A DNA stretch of 64,000 nucleotides from CADCVT01 sp035940955 (GTDB lineage Bacteria > Actinomycetota > Thermoleophilia > Solirubrobacterales > Solirubrobacteraceae), in assembly GCA_035940955.1 (NCBI GenBank), contig DASZEJ010000176.1:1-64000 (forward strand), given 5' to 3'. Below are positions 50,882-59,660 of this stretch, piece after piece. The notes below the pieces were generated by a model. It was not told the origin of the DNA. It did no database searches and saw nothing but the letters and a program-made list of their open reading frames with translations. The translations under genes and the position numbers were made by a program. The number at the start of each line of letters is the position of its first letter. Position 1 is the first letter of the stretch.

Positions 50882-52678
50882 TCAAACACGCGGCATGTCG
50901 CTCGCGAGCGCGCCGATGACCGTCTGCAGCCACGCGCGCTCGTCGGGCTCCGCCGTGTGGATCCTCCTTCGCGCCCAGGCCGTCAGGTCCTGTCTGGAGC
51001 CCACGGCGCCGAGCGGTCCGGTGAGGCCGTAGCGGCCGTCGGCGAGCGCCCACAGACCGCCCGGGCGGTCCCGGCGTATCCGGAGCTGCTCGACGACGCG
51101 GACGCCGTGCAGCTCGCGGACGTCGGCGGCGTCGCCGTCCGCGTCCGTCCACCTCCAGGCGGAGAAGACGGGGCGCCGCCCGTGGACCGGCCGGGGCGGC
51201 CGGGCGGGCGGGCCGATCGGCCCGTCGCGCCAGCGCTCAAGCAGCTGCGGGACCTGCTTGGCCGCCGCGCTGCGCAGCAGGACGTGCAGGTGGTCGCCGG
51301 GTCGCAGCCGGGTCGAGCCGCGGGGCGGGATCGCCTGGTCGCCGCGGACGATGACGTTCACGACCGCGTCGCGCGGCAGGCCGAGGTCGCGGACGGCGGC
51401 GCCGGCGATCGCGTCGCCGGGGGCGATCGGGTACTCGAGCACCTCGGCGCCCAGGCGCCGGATCGTGCCGGCCTCGGCCAGCGGGCGCGGCAGCGCGGGC
51501 TCGTTCGTCGTCATCCCCAGCCGGCGGGCGAACGGCTCGAACGTGCTGCCCTGCAGCAGCGTCGACAGCAGCACCGCGAAGAAGACGATGTTGAACAGCT
51601 CCAGCGCGCCCTCGACGCCCTCGATCACGGGGAACGTCGCGAGCACGACCGGCACCGCGCCGCGCAGGCCCGCCCAGTCGAGGACCAGCCGCTCGCGGAA
51701 CGAGTAGCGGATCGGCACCGTGGCGACGAGCACCGCGAGCGGCCGCGCGACGAACAGGACGACCAGGGCGAGGATCGTCCCCTCCAGCGCGACGTCGTCG
51801 AGCTGCGCGGGGAAGACGAGCAGCCCGAGCGTCGTGAACATCGCGAGCTGCGCCACCCAGCCGAGCCCCTGGTGGAAGGCGGCGACGGTCTGGCGCGCCG
51901 GGACGCCGGTCGCGCTCCCGAGCGCCAGGCCGGCGAGGTAGACCGCGAGGAACCCGGAGCCGTGGGCGACGTCGGCGCCGCCGTACGCGAGCGCCGCCGT
52001 CGCCAGCGAGGCGACCGGGTACAGACCCGGCGTGGCGAGCTGGGCGCGGCGGAACCCCTGGATCGCCAGCCAGCCGACCGCGACCCCGACCACCGCGCCG
52101 ATCGCCAGCTCGGAGGCCAGCAGGACGACGGCGTCGTCCCATCCGAACGCCGGGTCGGTGAGCGCCTCGATGCACGCGAGCACGAAGATGACCGCGACCG
52201 GGTCGTTCATGCCCGACTCGCCCTCGAGCGTCCGCGCGAGGCGGCGGCGCAGCGTCGAGTTGCGCAGCAGCGCGAAGATCGCGGCGCCGTCGGTCGAGGC
52301 GAGGATCGCCCCGACGAGCAGCCCCTCCAGCAGCGAGAAGTGGAACAGCAGGGTGGCGGCGACGCCCGACGCCACCGCGGTGACCGCCGTGCCGACGGTG
52401 GCGAGGCTGATCGACGCGCCGAGCACGGGGCGGACCTCGACGAGGCCGGAGTTGAGCCCGCCTTCGAAGAGGATCAGCCCGAGGGCGATGATCCCGATCG
52501 TCCGCGCCAGCTCGTAGTCGTCGAACGGGATCCAGCCCGTCCCGTCCGACCCCACGAGCATCCCCAGCCCGAGGAACAGCAGCAGCGACGGGACGCGGAC
52601 GCGCCCGGCGACGAGCGACGCGAGCAGGCCGCCCGCGAGGAGCGCCCCGGCGACGAGGATCAGCTCGCCGTCGTGCAA
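50882..52678 (-). CDS. K+/H+ antiporter, CPA1/CvrA type
   Basis: A 598-residue cation:proton antiporter. About 12-13 helices make the Na+/H+ exchanger domain, with GIIALGLILFEGGLNSGLVE and the ion-binding GESGMNDPVAVIFVLACIEA. From residue 400 comes a TrkA_C domain (GLPRDAVVNVIVRGDQAIPP and LRPGDHLHVLL), then a C-terminal extension (TDADGDAADVRELHGVRV). CvrA-type exporters move K+ out under hyperosmotic or low-turgor change, and TrkA_C domains in some relatives bind c-di-AMP. It lies between the ligase-like and permease genes, so K+ balance may be linked to amine uptake, which is inference. Confidence 0.88.
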   Translation of the reverse strand: MHDGELILVAGALLAGGLLASLVAGRVRVPSLLLFLGLGMLVGSDGTGWIPFDDYELARTIGIIALGLILFEGGLNSGLVEVRPVLGASISLATVGTAVTAVASGVAATLLFHFSLLEGLLVGAILASTDGAAIFALLRNSTLRRRLARTLEGESGMNDPVAVIFVLACIEALTDPAFGWDDAVVLLASELAIGAVVGVAVGWLAIQGFRRAQLATPGLYPVASLATAALAYGGADVAHGSGFLAVYLAGLALGSATGVPARQTVAAFHQGLGWVAQLAMFTTLGLLVFPAQLDDVALEGTILALVVLFVARPLAVLVATVPIRYSFRERLVLDWAGLRGAVPVVLATFPVIEGVEGALELFNIVFFAVLLSTLLQGSTFEPFARRLGMTTNEPALPRPLAEAGTIRRLGAEVLEYPIAPGDAIAGAAVRDLGLPRDAVVNVIVRGDQAIPPRGSTRLRPGDHLHVLLRSAAAKQVPQLLERWRDGPIGPPARPPRPVHGRRPVFSAWRWTDADGDAADVRELHGVRVVEQLRIRRDRPGGLWALADGRYGLTGPLGAVGSRQDLTAWARRRIHTAEPDERAWLQTVIGALASDMPRV

Positions 52679-52690
52679 CTGCCAGGCGCC

Positions 52691-54019
52691 CTACAGCCGC
52701 TCGAAGCCCCGGAACCGCTCCCAGTCGGTCACCGCGGCGTCGAAGGCGGAAAGCTCGACGTCGGCGTAGTTGAGGTAGTGCTCGACGACGTCGTCGCCGA
52801 ACGCCGCGCGCGCCACGCCGCTGCGCGCGAACAGCTCGCGGGCCTCGCGCAGGGTCGCGGGCACGCGGGGCTTGTCGGACTCGTACGCGTTGCCCTCGAA
52901 CGCCGCCTCGGGCGCGAGGCCCCGCTCGATCCCGTGCAGGCCGGCGGCGATCATCGCCGACAGCGCGAGGTACGGGTTGACGTCGCCGCCGGGGACGCGG
53001 TTCTCGACGCGCAGCGACGGCCCGTGGCCGACGACGCGGTACGAGCAGGTGCGGTTGTCGCGGCCCCACGCGACGGCGGTCGGCGCGAACGAGCCGGGCT
53101 GGAAGCGCTTGTAGGAGTTGACGTTGGGGGCGAGGAACAGCGTCAGCTCCTGCAGGCAGGCGAGCTGCCCGGCGAGGAACGCGTCGAACAGGCCCTGGTC
53201 GTCCGCGAACCCGCCCCCGCCGTCCTCGCCGCGGAGCGAGAGGTGGATGTGGCACGAGTTGCCCTCGCGCTCGTCGAACTTCGCCATGTACGTGATCGCC
53301 ATCCCCTCCTGGGAGGCGATCTCCTTGGCGCCGTTCTTGTAGATCGCGTGGTCGTCGGCGGTCTTCAGGACCGGGCCGTAGTGGAAGTTGATCTCGTGCT
53401 GGCCGAGGTTGCACTCGCCCTTGGAGTTCTCGACCTCCATGCCGGCGCCGGCCATCGCGTTGCGGATCCGGCGGATGAGCGGCTCGACGCGCGCGGTGCC
53501 GAGCAGCGAGTAGTCGACGTTGTAGAGGTTGGCCGGGTTCAGGCCGCGGTACGCGCGCTCCTGGGCCTCCTCGTACGTGTTGCGGAAGACGATGAACTCG
53601 AGCTCGGTGCCCGCGTAGGCGCGCAGCCCGCGCTCGGCGAGCCGGTCGATCTGGCGGCGCAGGATCTGGCGCGGGGAGGCGACGACGTCGCTGCCGTCGT
53701 GCCAGCGCACGTCGGCCATCAGCAGCGCGGTGCCGTCCTGCCAGGGGACGGGGCGCAGCGTCTCGAGGTCGGGCGTCAGCGCGAAGTCGCCGTACCCGCG
53801 CTCCCACGACGACATCGCGTAGCCGCCCACCGTGTTCATGTCGACGTCGACGGCGAGCAGGTAGTTGCACCCCTCGGCCCCGTGCTCGACGACGTCGTCC
53901 AGGAAGTGCTGCGCGGTGAGCCGCTTGCCCATGAGGCGGCCCTGCATGTCGACCATCGCGAGGACGACGGTGTCGATCCGCCCGGCCCCAACCTCCGCGC
54001 GCAGCTCGTCGAGCGTCAT
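52691..54019 (-). CDS. Glutamine synthetase-like ligase (gamma-glutamyl-amine synthetase type)
   Basis: A 442-residue GS-superfamily protein distinct from glnA at 34.9 kb. Its motifs are VVLAMVDMQGRLMGKRLTAQ, AGTELEFIVFRNTYEEAQER, CNLGQHEINFHYGPVLKTAD and NSYKRFQPGSFAPTAVAWGR; the active-site ammonia loop differs from true GS. This matches PuuA/GlnA3-type enzymes that attach glutamate to putrescine, other polyamines or ethanolamine. The operon partners (permease, ALDH) fit gamma-glutamylation of an imported amine followed by oxidation. A TACCGT -10 is 8 nt from the ATG. Substrate is inferred. Confidence 0.85.
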   Translation of the reverse strand: MTLDELRAEVGAGRIDTVVLAMVDMQGRLMGKRLTAQHFLDDVVEHGAEGCNYLLAVDVDMNTVGGYAMSSWERGYGDFALTPDLETLRPVPWQDGTALLMADVRWHDGSDVVASPRQILRRQIDRLAERGLRAYAGTELEFIVFRNTYEEAQERAYRGLNPANLYNVDYSLLGTARVEPLIRRIRNAMAGAGMEVENSKGECNLGQHEINFHYGPVLKTADDHAIYKNGAKEIASQEGMAITYMAKFDEREGNSCHIHLSLRGEDGGGGFADDQGLFDAFLAGQLACLQELTLFLAPNVNSYKRFQPGSFAPTAVAWGRDNRTCSYRVVGHGPSLRVENRVPGGDVNPYLALSAMIAAGLHGIERGLAPEAAFEGNAYESDKPRVPATLREARELFARSGVARAAFGDDVVEHYLNYADVELSAFDAAVTDWERFRGFERL

Positions 54020-54027
54020 CGGGGCGG

Positions 54028-54033
54028 ACGGTA
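54028..54033 (-). promoter_or_regulatory. -10 element of the GS-like gene
   Basis: TACCGT on the minus strand, 8 nt before the ATG at 54019, in the 62-nt gap after the GntR gene. This gap is also where a GntR operator should lie. Confidence 0.45.
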
Positions 54034-54081
54034 TAGGACTTGTCGAGTGGTGCCGTGGCAGGGGGCGCCTTCGCGCCGGAT

Positions 54082-54810
54082 CTACTCCGCACCCGCCGCC
54101 GCGTCCGGCGGGATCAGCCCCGCGATGATGTGCTCCGTCCCCGCCAGGTGCTCCCGGAGCACCTGCACCGCCCCGACCCCGTCCGCCGCGCGGAGGCACT
54201 TCACGATCCGGCGGTGCTCGACGTTCGCGTGCTCCAGCACGACGCGGGGGTGGGCGATGAGGTCGATCAGCTCGCTCATCTCGCCCTGGACCTCGGTCAT
54301 CCTCGCGACGAGGCGGGGCGTGCCGCTCGCCTCCGCGAGCCCGATGTGGAAGCGGACGTCGGCGAGCCGGTACGTGTCGAAGTCGGGCGGCTCGTCCATC
54401 TGCTCGATGAGGTCGTCGAGCAGCGAGAACGCCTCGACGTTGCCGCGCTCGGCCGCGAGCAGCGCCGCGCCGCACTCGATCGCCACCCGCTCGTCGAGCA
54501 CGTCGTGCCAGTCGTCGCGCAGCTTCCCCCGGCCGGAGGAGGTGGGCGGGGCCTCGGCGACGAACGTCCCGCCGCTGCGGCCGCGCAGGGAGATGAGATG
54601 CCCCGACTGCACCAGAGTGGTCAGCGCCTGCCTGAGCGTCGAGCGCGAGATGCCGAGCTGCTCGGCCAGCTCGCGCTCGGGCGGCAGCCGGGTGCCGGGC
54701 GGCAGCAGGCCGAGCCGGATGGCGGTGCCGAGCCGCTCGACGGTCTCCTCGAAGGTGGTCGGCGGCTGGACCTTGTCGAAGACGGCGCCGAGTGCCGTCG
54801 CGCCTTCCAT
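54082..54810 (-). CDS. GntR-family regulator (FadR subgroup)
   Basis: A 242-residue regulator. The winged helix (about 25-90) shows TRLPPERELAEQLGISRSTL, RQALTTLVQSG and RGRSGGTFV. The C-terminal FCD helical ligand domain (about 100-235) includes RVAIECGAALLAAER, DVRFHIGLAEASGTPRLVAR and EHRRIVKCLRAAD, with the Asp/His metal ligands of the FCD type. It sits directly upstream of the ligase-antiporter-permease-ALDH-SDR run on the same strand and is the best candidate to control it in response to an amine-derived acid. Confidence 0.92.
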   Translation of the reverse strand: MEGATALGAVFDKVQPPTTFEETVERLGTAIRLGLLPPGTRLPPERELAEQLGISRSTLRQALTTLVQSGHLISLRGRSGGTFVAEAPPTSSGRGKLRDDWHDVLDERVAIECGAALLAAERGNVEAFSLLDDLIEQMDEPPDFDTYRLADVRFHIGLAEASGTPRLVARMTEVQGEMSELIDLIAHPRVVLEHANVEHRRIVKCLRAADGVGAVQVLREHLAGTEHIIAGLIPPDAAAGAE

Positions 54811-54816
54811 GCAGCA

Positions 54817-54822
54817 ACGCTA
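54817..54822 (-). promoter_or_regulatory. -10 element of the GntR gene
   Basis: TAGCGT on the minus strand, 6 nt before the ATG at 54810. Confidence 0.45.
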
Positions 54823-54829
54823 CACCCAT

Positions 54830-56260
54830 TCACCGGGACCGCCGCAAGAGCGCCCGCCGGATCTTGCCGCTCGCGGTCTTCGGCAGCTCCTCGGCGAAGT
54901 CGACGATCCGGGGGTACTTGTAGGGCGCGGTCTGGCGCTTGACGTGCTCCTGCAGCTCGCGCGCGAGCGCCGCGCCCGGGTCGTGCCCGGGCCGCGGGAC
55001 CACCACCGCGCGGACCACCGACCCGCGCTCCGCGTCCGGCGCCGCGACCACCGCGGCCTCGGCCACCGCCGGGTGCGAGACGAGCGCCGACTCGACCTCG
55101 AACGGCCCGATCCGGTAGCCGGCGGAGATGATCACGTCGTCGGTGCGGCCCTCGAAGTAGAGGAAGCCGTCCTGGTCCTGGCGGACGCGGTCGCCGGTCC
55201 GCCACGGGCGGTCGCGCGGCGGGCCGAGGCAGAACGTCGGGACCGTCGCCGGGTCGGCGACCAGCTCGCCGTCCTCCACCCACAGCCTGATCCCCGGCAG
55301 CGCGCGGCCCATCGACCCGGGCCGGACGGGCTCGCCGAGCGGCGCCCCGGTGAGCTGGCCGGTCTCCGTCTGCCCGTAGCCGTCGCGGATCTGCAGGCCG
55401 GTGGCCTCGTCCCAGGCGCGCAGCACCTCGGGGTTCAGCGCCTCGCCGGCGGCGACCAGGCCGCGCAGCGCGCCGAAGCGCCGCAGCCGCGACCGCTTGG
55501 CGATGACTCGGTACTCGGTCGGCGCCATGCAGAGCACGTTCACGCGCTCGCGCTCGAGCAGCTCCAGGCGCTCGCCGGGGTCGAACCGCGCGTCGTGGAC
55601 CAGCGCCGCCGCGCCGCGCAGCCACGGCGCGATGAAGACGTTGCGCGCCGACTTCGACCACCCGCTTGACGCCGTGCACCACACGAGGTCGCCGGGGCGC
55701 GCGTCGAGCCAGTGCTCGGCCTGCAGCCGCTGGCCGTCCCAGTACCGCTGGGCGTGGAGGATCGGCTTGGGCTCGCCCGCGGTGCCGCTGGTGAACGTGA
55801 TCAGCAGCGGGTCCTCGGGGCCGAGGTCGACCGCGGGCGCCGGGTCGCCGGCCGCGAACAGCCGCTCGTCGGGGACCCACAGGACCTCCGGCCCGCCGCC
55901 GCCCAGCGCCGGCTCCACCTCCGCCCGGTCGCGCTCGTCCGCCAGCACGAGCCGCGGCGACGTGGCGGCGATCCGCAGCGCCAGGTCCTTCGCCCGCAGC
56001 TGCTCGGTGCACGGCAGCGCGACCGCGCCGAGACGGAAGCACGCCACCATCGCGAGCACCCACTCGGGCCGGTTGCCGATCACGGTCATGACGACGTCCC
56101 CGCGCGCGACCCCGCGCGCGGCGAGCGCCCCGGCCAGCAGCGCCGACCGCTCCGCGACCTCCCCGAACGGCCACTCGCGCCGCGCGCCGTCGCGCGCCAG
56201 CTCGACCAGCGCGAGGCCCCGCGGATCGGCCGCGTCGACGACGTCGGAGGCGAAGTTCAC
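54830..56260 (-). CDS. Acyl-CoA synthetase/AMP-forming ligase
   Basis: About 476 residues of the ANL superfamily. The AMP-binding loop is TFTSGTAGEPKPILHAQRYW, followed by DGYGQTETGQLTGAPL, the hinge region GFLYFEGRTDDVIISAGYRI, and the C-terminal catalytic Lys in ELPKTASGKIRRALLRR. The best fit is the medium-chain or acetyl-CoA synthetase-like group. It makes acyl-CoA for the divergent acyl-CoA dehydrogenase. GTG at 56260 is preferred because TACGCT lies 8 nt upstream; an ATG at 56299 would overlap the divergent promoter. Confidence 0.88.
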   Translation of the reverse strand: MNFASDVVDAADPRGLALVELARDGARREWPFGEVAERSALLAGALAARGVARGDVVMTVIGNRPEWVLAMVACFRLGAVALPCTEQLRAKDLALRIAATSPRLVLADERDRAEVEPALGGGGPEVLWVPDERLFAAGDPAPAVDLGPEDPLLITFTSGTAGEPKPILHAQRYWDGQRLQAEHWLDARPGDLVWCTASSGWSKSARNVFIAPWLRGAAALVHDARFDPGERLELLERERVNVLCMAPTEYRVIAKRSRLRRFGALRGLVAAGEALNPEVLRAWDEATGLQIRDGYGQTETGQLTGAPLGEPVRPGSMGRALPGIRLWVEDGELVADPATVPTFCLGPPRDRPWRTGDRVRQDQDGFLYFEGRTDDVIISAGYRIGPFEVESALVSHPAVAEAAVVAAPDAERGSVVRAVVVPRPGHDPGAALARELQEHVKRQTAPYKYPRIVDFAEELPKTASGKIRRALLRRSR

Positions 56261-56268
56261 GGCCCGGG

Positions 56269-56297
56269 AGCGTACGGCCCCCGTCCGCCCCTGCGAC
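56269..56297. promoter_or_regulatory. Divergent promoters of the acyl-CoA ligase and acyl-CoA dehydrogenase
   Basis: Minus-strand TACGCT (56269-56274) is 8 nt from the ligase GTG. Plus-strand GACAAT (56292-56297) is 9 nt from the dehydrogenase ATG, a weaker match. Confidence 0.4.
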
Positions 56298-56306
56298 AAT
56301 CGCCCG

Positions 56307-57521
56307 ATGGCCGTCGCAACCCAGAGCTTCTACGACAAGACCGATGAGCAGAAGGCGATCACCGAGATGGTGCGCCAGTTCACCGACGAGCAGATCCTTC
56401 CCCACGCCGAGAAGTACGACCACGAGGACGCCTACCCGGAGCCGATCGTGGAGCAGATGAAGGAGCTCGGCCTGTTCGGGATCACGATCCCCGAGGAGTA
56501 CGGCGGCCTGGGCCTGGACCTGACGACGTACACGATGGTCGTCGAGGAGCTCTCGCGCGGCTGGATCTCGATCAGCGGCGTCATCAACACCCACTTCATC
56601 GGGACCTACCTGCTCCTCAAGTTCGGGACCGAGGAGCAGAAGCAGAAGTACCTCCCGCGCATGGCCACCGGCGAGCTGCGCGCCGCCTTCTCGCTCTCCG
56701 AGCCCGAGCTGGGGTCCGACGTCCAGGCGATCAAGACCTCGGCCAAGAGGGTCGACGGCGACGCCTACGAGATCAACGGCCAGAAGATGTGGGTCACCAA
56801 CGGCCTCATGTCGGGGATCGTCTTCACGCTCGTCAAGACCGACCCGGACGCCGAGCCGCGCCACCGCGGTATGACCTGCTTCATCTGCGAGAAGGAGCCC
56901 GGGGTCAGCGAGAACACCGGGGAGTACGCCGGCTTCGACGTCCCGCCCAAGATCAAGAAGATGGGCTACAAGGGCGTCGAGTCGACCGAGCTCGTCTTCG
57001 ACGGCTACCGCTGCCCGGCCGAGAACGTGCTCGGCGGCGAGGAGGCCGGGCTCAACAAGGGCTTCCCGCAGATGATGGACGCGCTGGAGGTCGGCCGCGT
57101 GAACGTCGCCGCCCGCGGCGTCGGCCTCGCGCAGCGCGCGTTCGAGCTGGCGATCCGCTACGCGCAGGAGCGCAAGACGTTCGGCCGCCCGATCGCCGAG
57201 CACCAGGCGATCTCGTTCAAGCTCGCCGACATGGGGACGCAGATCGAGGCCGCCCGGATGCTCACGCTGAAGGCCGCCCGCATGAAGGACGCCGGCGAGC
57301 GCTCGGACCTCGAGGCCGGCATGGCGAAGCTCTTCGCGTCGGAGACCGGCCGGTTCTGCGCCGAGGAGTCGCTGCGCATCCACGGCGGGTACGGCTACTC
57401 GAAGGAGTACGAGATCGAGCGGATCTACCGCGACGCGCCGCTGCTGCTCATCGGCGAGGGCACGTCGGAGATCCAGCGCATGGTCATCGGCAAGAAGCTC
57501 CTCCAGCGGCACAAGATCTAG
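56307..57521 (+). CDS. Acyl-CoA dehydrogenase
   Basis: A 404-residue FAD-dependent acyl-CoA dehydrogenase. It shows FGITIPEEYGGLGLDLTTYT, AFSLSEPELGSDVQAIKTSA (FAD/substrate), GQKMWVTNG, QERKTFGRPIAEHQAISFKL, and the C-terminal GEGTSEIQRMVIGK with the catalytic Glu of short/medium-chain enzymes. It introduces the trans-2 double bond in acyl-CoA and passes electrons to ETF. Third-position C/G is very strong, suggesting high expression. A small partner gene overlaps its stop by 1 nt. Confidence 0.94.
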   Translation: MAVATQSFYDKTDEQKAITEMVRQFTDEQILPHAEKYDHEDAYPEPIVEQMKELGLFGITIPEEYGGLGLDLTTYTMVVEELSRGWISISGVINTHFIGTYLLLKFGTEEQKQKYLPRMATGELRAAFSLSEPELGSDVQAIKTSAKRVDGDAYEINGQKMWVTNGLMSGIVFTLVKTDPDAEPRHRGMTCFICEKEPGVSENTGEYAGFDVPPKIKKMGYKGVESTELVFDGYRCPAENVLGGEEAGLNKGFPQMMDALEVGRVNVAARGVGLAQRAFELAIRYAQERKTFGRPIAEHQAISFKLADMGTQIEAARMLTLKAARMKDAGERSDLEAGMAKLFASETGRFCAEESLRIHGGYGYSKEYEIERIYRDAPLLLIGEGTSEIQRMVIGKKLLQRHKI

Positions 57522-57889
57522 TGGCCAGCGACGCGATCGCCCTGCTCGAGAAGGCCGTCACGCGGTTCCTCGACGAGGTGCCCGCCCTCAAGCCGATGAA
57601 GCTCGTCGTCGGGGTCGAGCTGCGGGGCAGGGGCGACTCGCAGCTCTTCCGCGTCGAGCTGCCCGGCCCGAAGGTGACGAAGGACATCGCCGCGGACGCC
57701 AAGGTCAAGGTCTTCATGCCGCGCGCGTTCTTCAACGAGATGGCCAAGGACGCCAGGGTCGCCGACTGGCGCGAGGCGTTCACCTACGGCCAGGCGAAGG
57801 CGAGCGGCCCGGTTCAGATCCTGCAGCTCATCGAGCGGGTGGTGGACAAGCAGGAGGAGCGGGCGCGGACGCGCCGCGCTCGGCACTGA
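57521..57889 (+). CDS. Small SCP2-like partner of the acyl-CoA dehydrogenase
   Basis: A 122-residue protein whose GTG start overlaps the dehydrogenase stop (TAGTG). The sequence GVELRGRGDSQLFRVELPGP, ADAKVKVFMPRAFFNEMAKD and WREAFTYGQAKASGPVQILQ has the order of strands and helices of SCP2-type lipid-binding domains, though conservation is low. It may carry acyl-CoA or a sterol-like lipid to the dehydrogenase. The C-terminus is strongly basic. It is the last gene before the lower-GC island. Confidence 0.6.
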   Translation: MASDAIALLEKAVTRFLDEVPALKPMKLVVGVELRGRGDSQLFRVELPGPKVTKDIAADAKVKVFMPRAFFNEMAKDARVADWREAFTYGQAKASGPVQILQLIERVVDKQEERARTRRARH

Positions 57890-58428
57890 CGGCCCTCGGC
57901 GCCGAACCGGTCCGCCGCGGGAGCCACGCCGTGCCGCTTCGCGCCGCGCTCGGGCGCCACGCGCGAGCCGCGCGGCAGATGCGAATGATCAGTCTGACCC
58001 CCTGGGCCGAGCTGATTGCAGGCTTAGGCGGATCGAAGGGGCTAAGTCGTGGCCGCAGGGCGTCGGCCTAGCCGTTGACACCGCTTCCCCGGGCGGCCGT
58101 CGATCGATCGCTGGTCTGGTCAAGCTGGTGCTGATCGGCGCGGTGAGGGGATCGGGCCAATACGTTGGGTGCTTCAAGTCGCCAACACATTCTGGCGAAA
58201 CCGTACTTTCCCGGCTATAGCTGACGGAGGCGCTGGCGTCGCACTCGCCGGTCTCGCACGCCGCGCCGGCGGCGGTCGACTCACGCGCGGGCGGGGCTGC
58301 CCCCACGTCGCCGAACCGAGCTAGCGGCCATAGTTCTCCGATTGCCGAGTCGCCGATCTGCTGCCCCGAGGGCGCCGCCACCGTCGCCCTGTCGGTTAGC
58401 CTCCGGCGAACCCCACAGTGGAGGATCA
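57890..58428. other. Non-coding leader region of the DUF262-HEPN island
   Basis: I see no convincing gene here; the open frames have poor codon bias. GC drops visibly compared with the flanks. CGAACCGGTCCGC at 57903-57915 closely matches CGAACCGGTTCGC at the other end of the island. TAGCCT at 58397-58402 could be the -10 of the DUF262 gene, with the GGAGG ribosome-binding site at 58420-58424. Confidence 0.5.
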
Positions 58429-59649
58429 GTGGCTGACGAGGCGACACAAGACGAACAGCTCACCGCCGAAGATCAAGAGCTCGTGCCGTTCGTCCCGGAT
58501 CAGGGTGAGGACGAGGGCGACGACACCAGCGAACAGCCATCCGACTTCTCGGCCTCAATCGCGAGCAAGGACTGGACGGTCGAGACGCTCGTCTCCCAGA
58601 TGCGCAAGGGGCGGATTGATCTGTCGCCGAGCTTCCAACGGCGAAACGCTTGGTTGGACAATCGGAAGAGCAAACTTATCGAGTCGATCTGTCTGGGGTT
58701 CCCCATCCCGCAGATCGTGCTCGCGGAGAAGCGCGATGCGCCGGGTGAATATTTCGTGCTCGACGGGAAGCAACGACTTCTCGCTCTCCGGCAGTTCTAT
58801 TTCGATCCGGACGAGCCTCGCGACGAAGGCTTCGATCCGCTGCGCCTCTCGAAGCTCGACGTGCTCACTGAGCTAAACAGGCTCGACGTCTACGAAATGG
58901 AGGAGCAAGCGCCCGCGCTGTCCGCGCGGCTGGAGAACCACACGATGCGCACTGTGGTTCTCAGCGACTGGAACAGTGAGCGGATGCTTCTGTCGCTCTT
59001 CCTTCGCCTGAACACTGGGAGTGTCCCGCTGTCGCCGCAGGAGCTTCGCCAAGCGCTAATCCCCGGCAAGTTCGTCGAGTGGCTCGACAAGGTGTCGGGC
59101 GACATGCCGGCAATGCGCACTCTCCTCGGCAATTCTCATCCGGACAGACGAATGGCCGATGCTGAACTGGTTCTCCGCCACTTAGCGTTCGCAACATCGG
59201 AGCAGGAGTACAGAGGCAACCTCAAGGGGTTTCTCGATGCGACGTCGCGCTCCTACAACGCCAAGTGGCACAAGCTCAAGCCCACCGCGGAGAAGGCCAT
59301 TGAGCAGCTGAACAAATCGTTGACCACGGCCCAGCAGGCGTTCGGCGAGGCCGTCTGTCGGAAGTGGTCCGGTGCTCGCTTCGAGCGTGCGCTTAACCGC
59401 GCCGTCTTCGATGTCCAGATCTACTCGCTCTCGCACCGCGCGGTCCGCCGAGCGCTCGCCGGAAATGAAGAGGCGGTGTTGGAGGCTTACAAAGACGCCT
59501 GTGTCGGAAACGGGCGATTCATTCGGTCGATCTCCGCGACGACAAAGACTGCGGATGCGTTTATTTCGCGCCACCGAGTCTGGCGCGACATCCTCGATGA
59601 GAACATCGGCGTCAAGTACCGCCTGCCGGAGCCGCTGCGACGCTCTTAG
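58429..59649 (+). CDS. DUF262 (ParB-like fold) protein
   Basis: A 406-residue DUF262 protein. After an acidic N-terminus (about 1-45) come DLSPSFQRRNAWLDNRKSKL, IESICLGFPIPQIVLAE, and VLDGKQRLLALRQFYF, with the D-G-x-Q-R motif at about 112-116 that defines the ParB/sulfiredoxin-like fold and nucleotide binding. The C-terminal half is helical. The GmrD-type HNH nuclease domain found in fused defence enzymes is absent. DUF262 proteins are common in restriction and anti-phage modules. The GTG start has GGAGG 4 nt upstream. A/T-ending codons are clearly more frequent than in flanking genes, a sign of transfer. The HEPN gene follows after 11 nt. Confidence 0.88.
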   Translation: MADEATQDEQLTAEDQELVPFVPDQGEDEGDDTSEQPSDFSASIASKDWTVETLVSQMRKGRIDLSPSFQRRNAWLDNRKSKLIESICLGFPIPQIVLAEKRDAPGEYFVLDGKQRLLALRQFYFDPDEPRDEGFDPLRLSKLDVLTELNRLDVYEMEEQAPALSARLENHTMRTVVLSDWNSERMLLSLFLRLNTGSVPLSPQELRQALIPGKFVEWLDKVSGDMPAMRTLLGNSHPDRRMADAELVLRHLAFATSEQEYRGNLKGFLDATSRSYNAKWHKLKPTAEKAIEQLNKSLTTAQQAFGEAVCRKWSGARFERALNRAVFDVQIYSLSHRAVRRALAGNEEAVLEAYKDACVGNGRFIRSISATTKTADAFISRHRVWRDILDENIGVKYRLPEPLRRS

Positions 59650-59660
59650 GCTTCCGTGGA

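Noticed and set aside
57989..58447. A 152-codon minus-strand frame in the island leader
   Set aside because: Poor codon bias, no ribosome-binding site, no recognisable domain, and it overlaps the DUF262 start.
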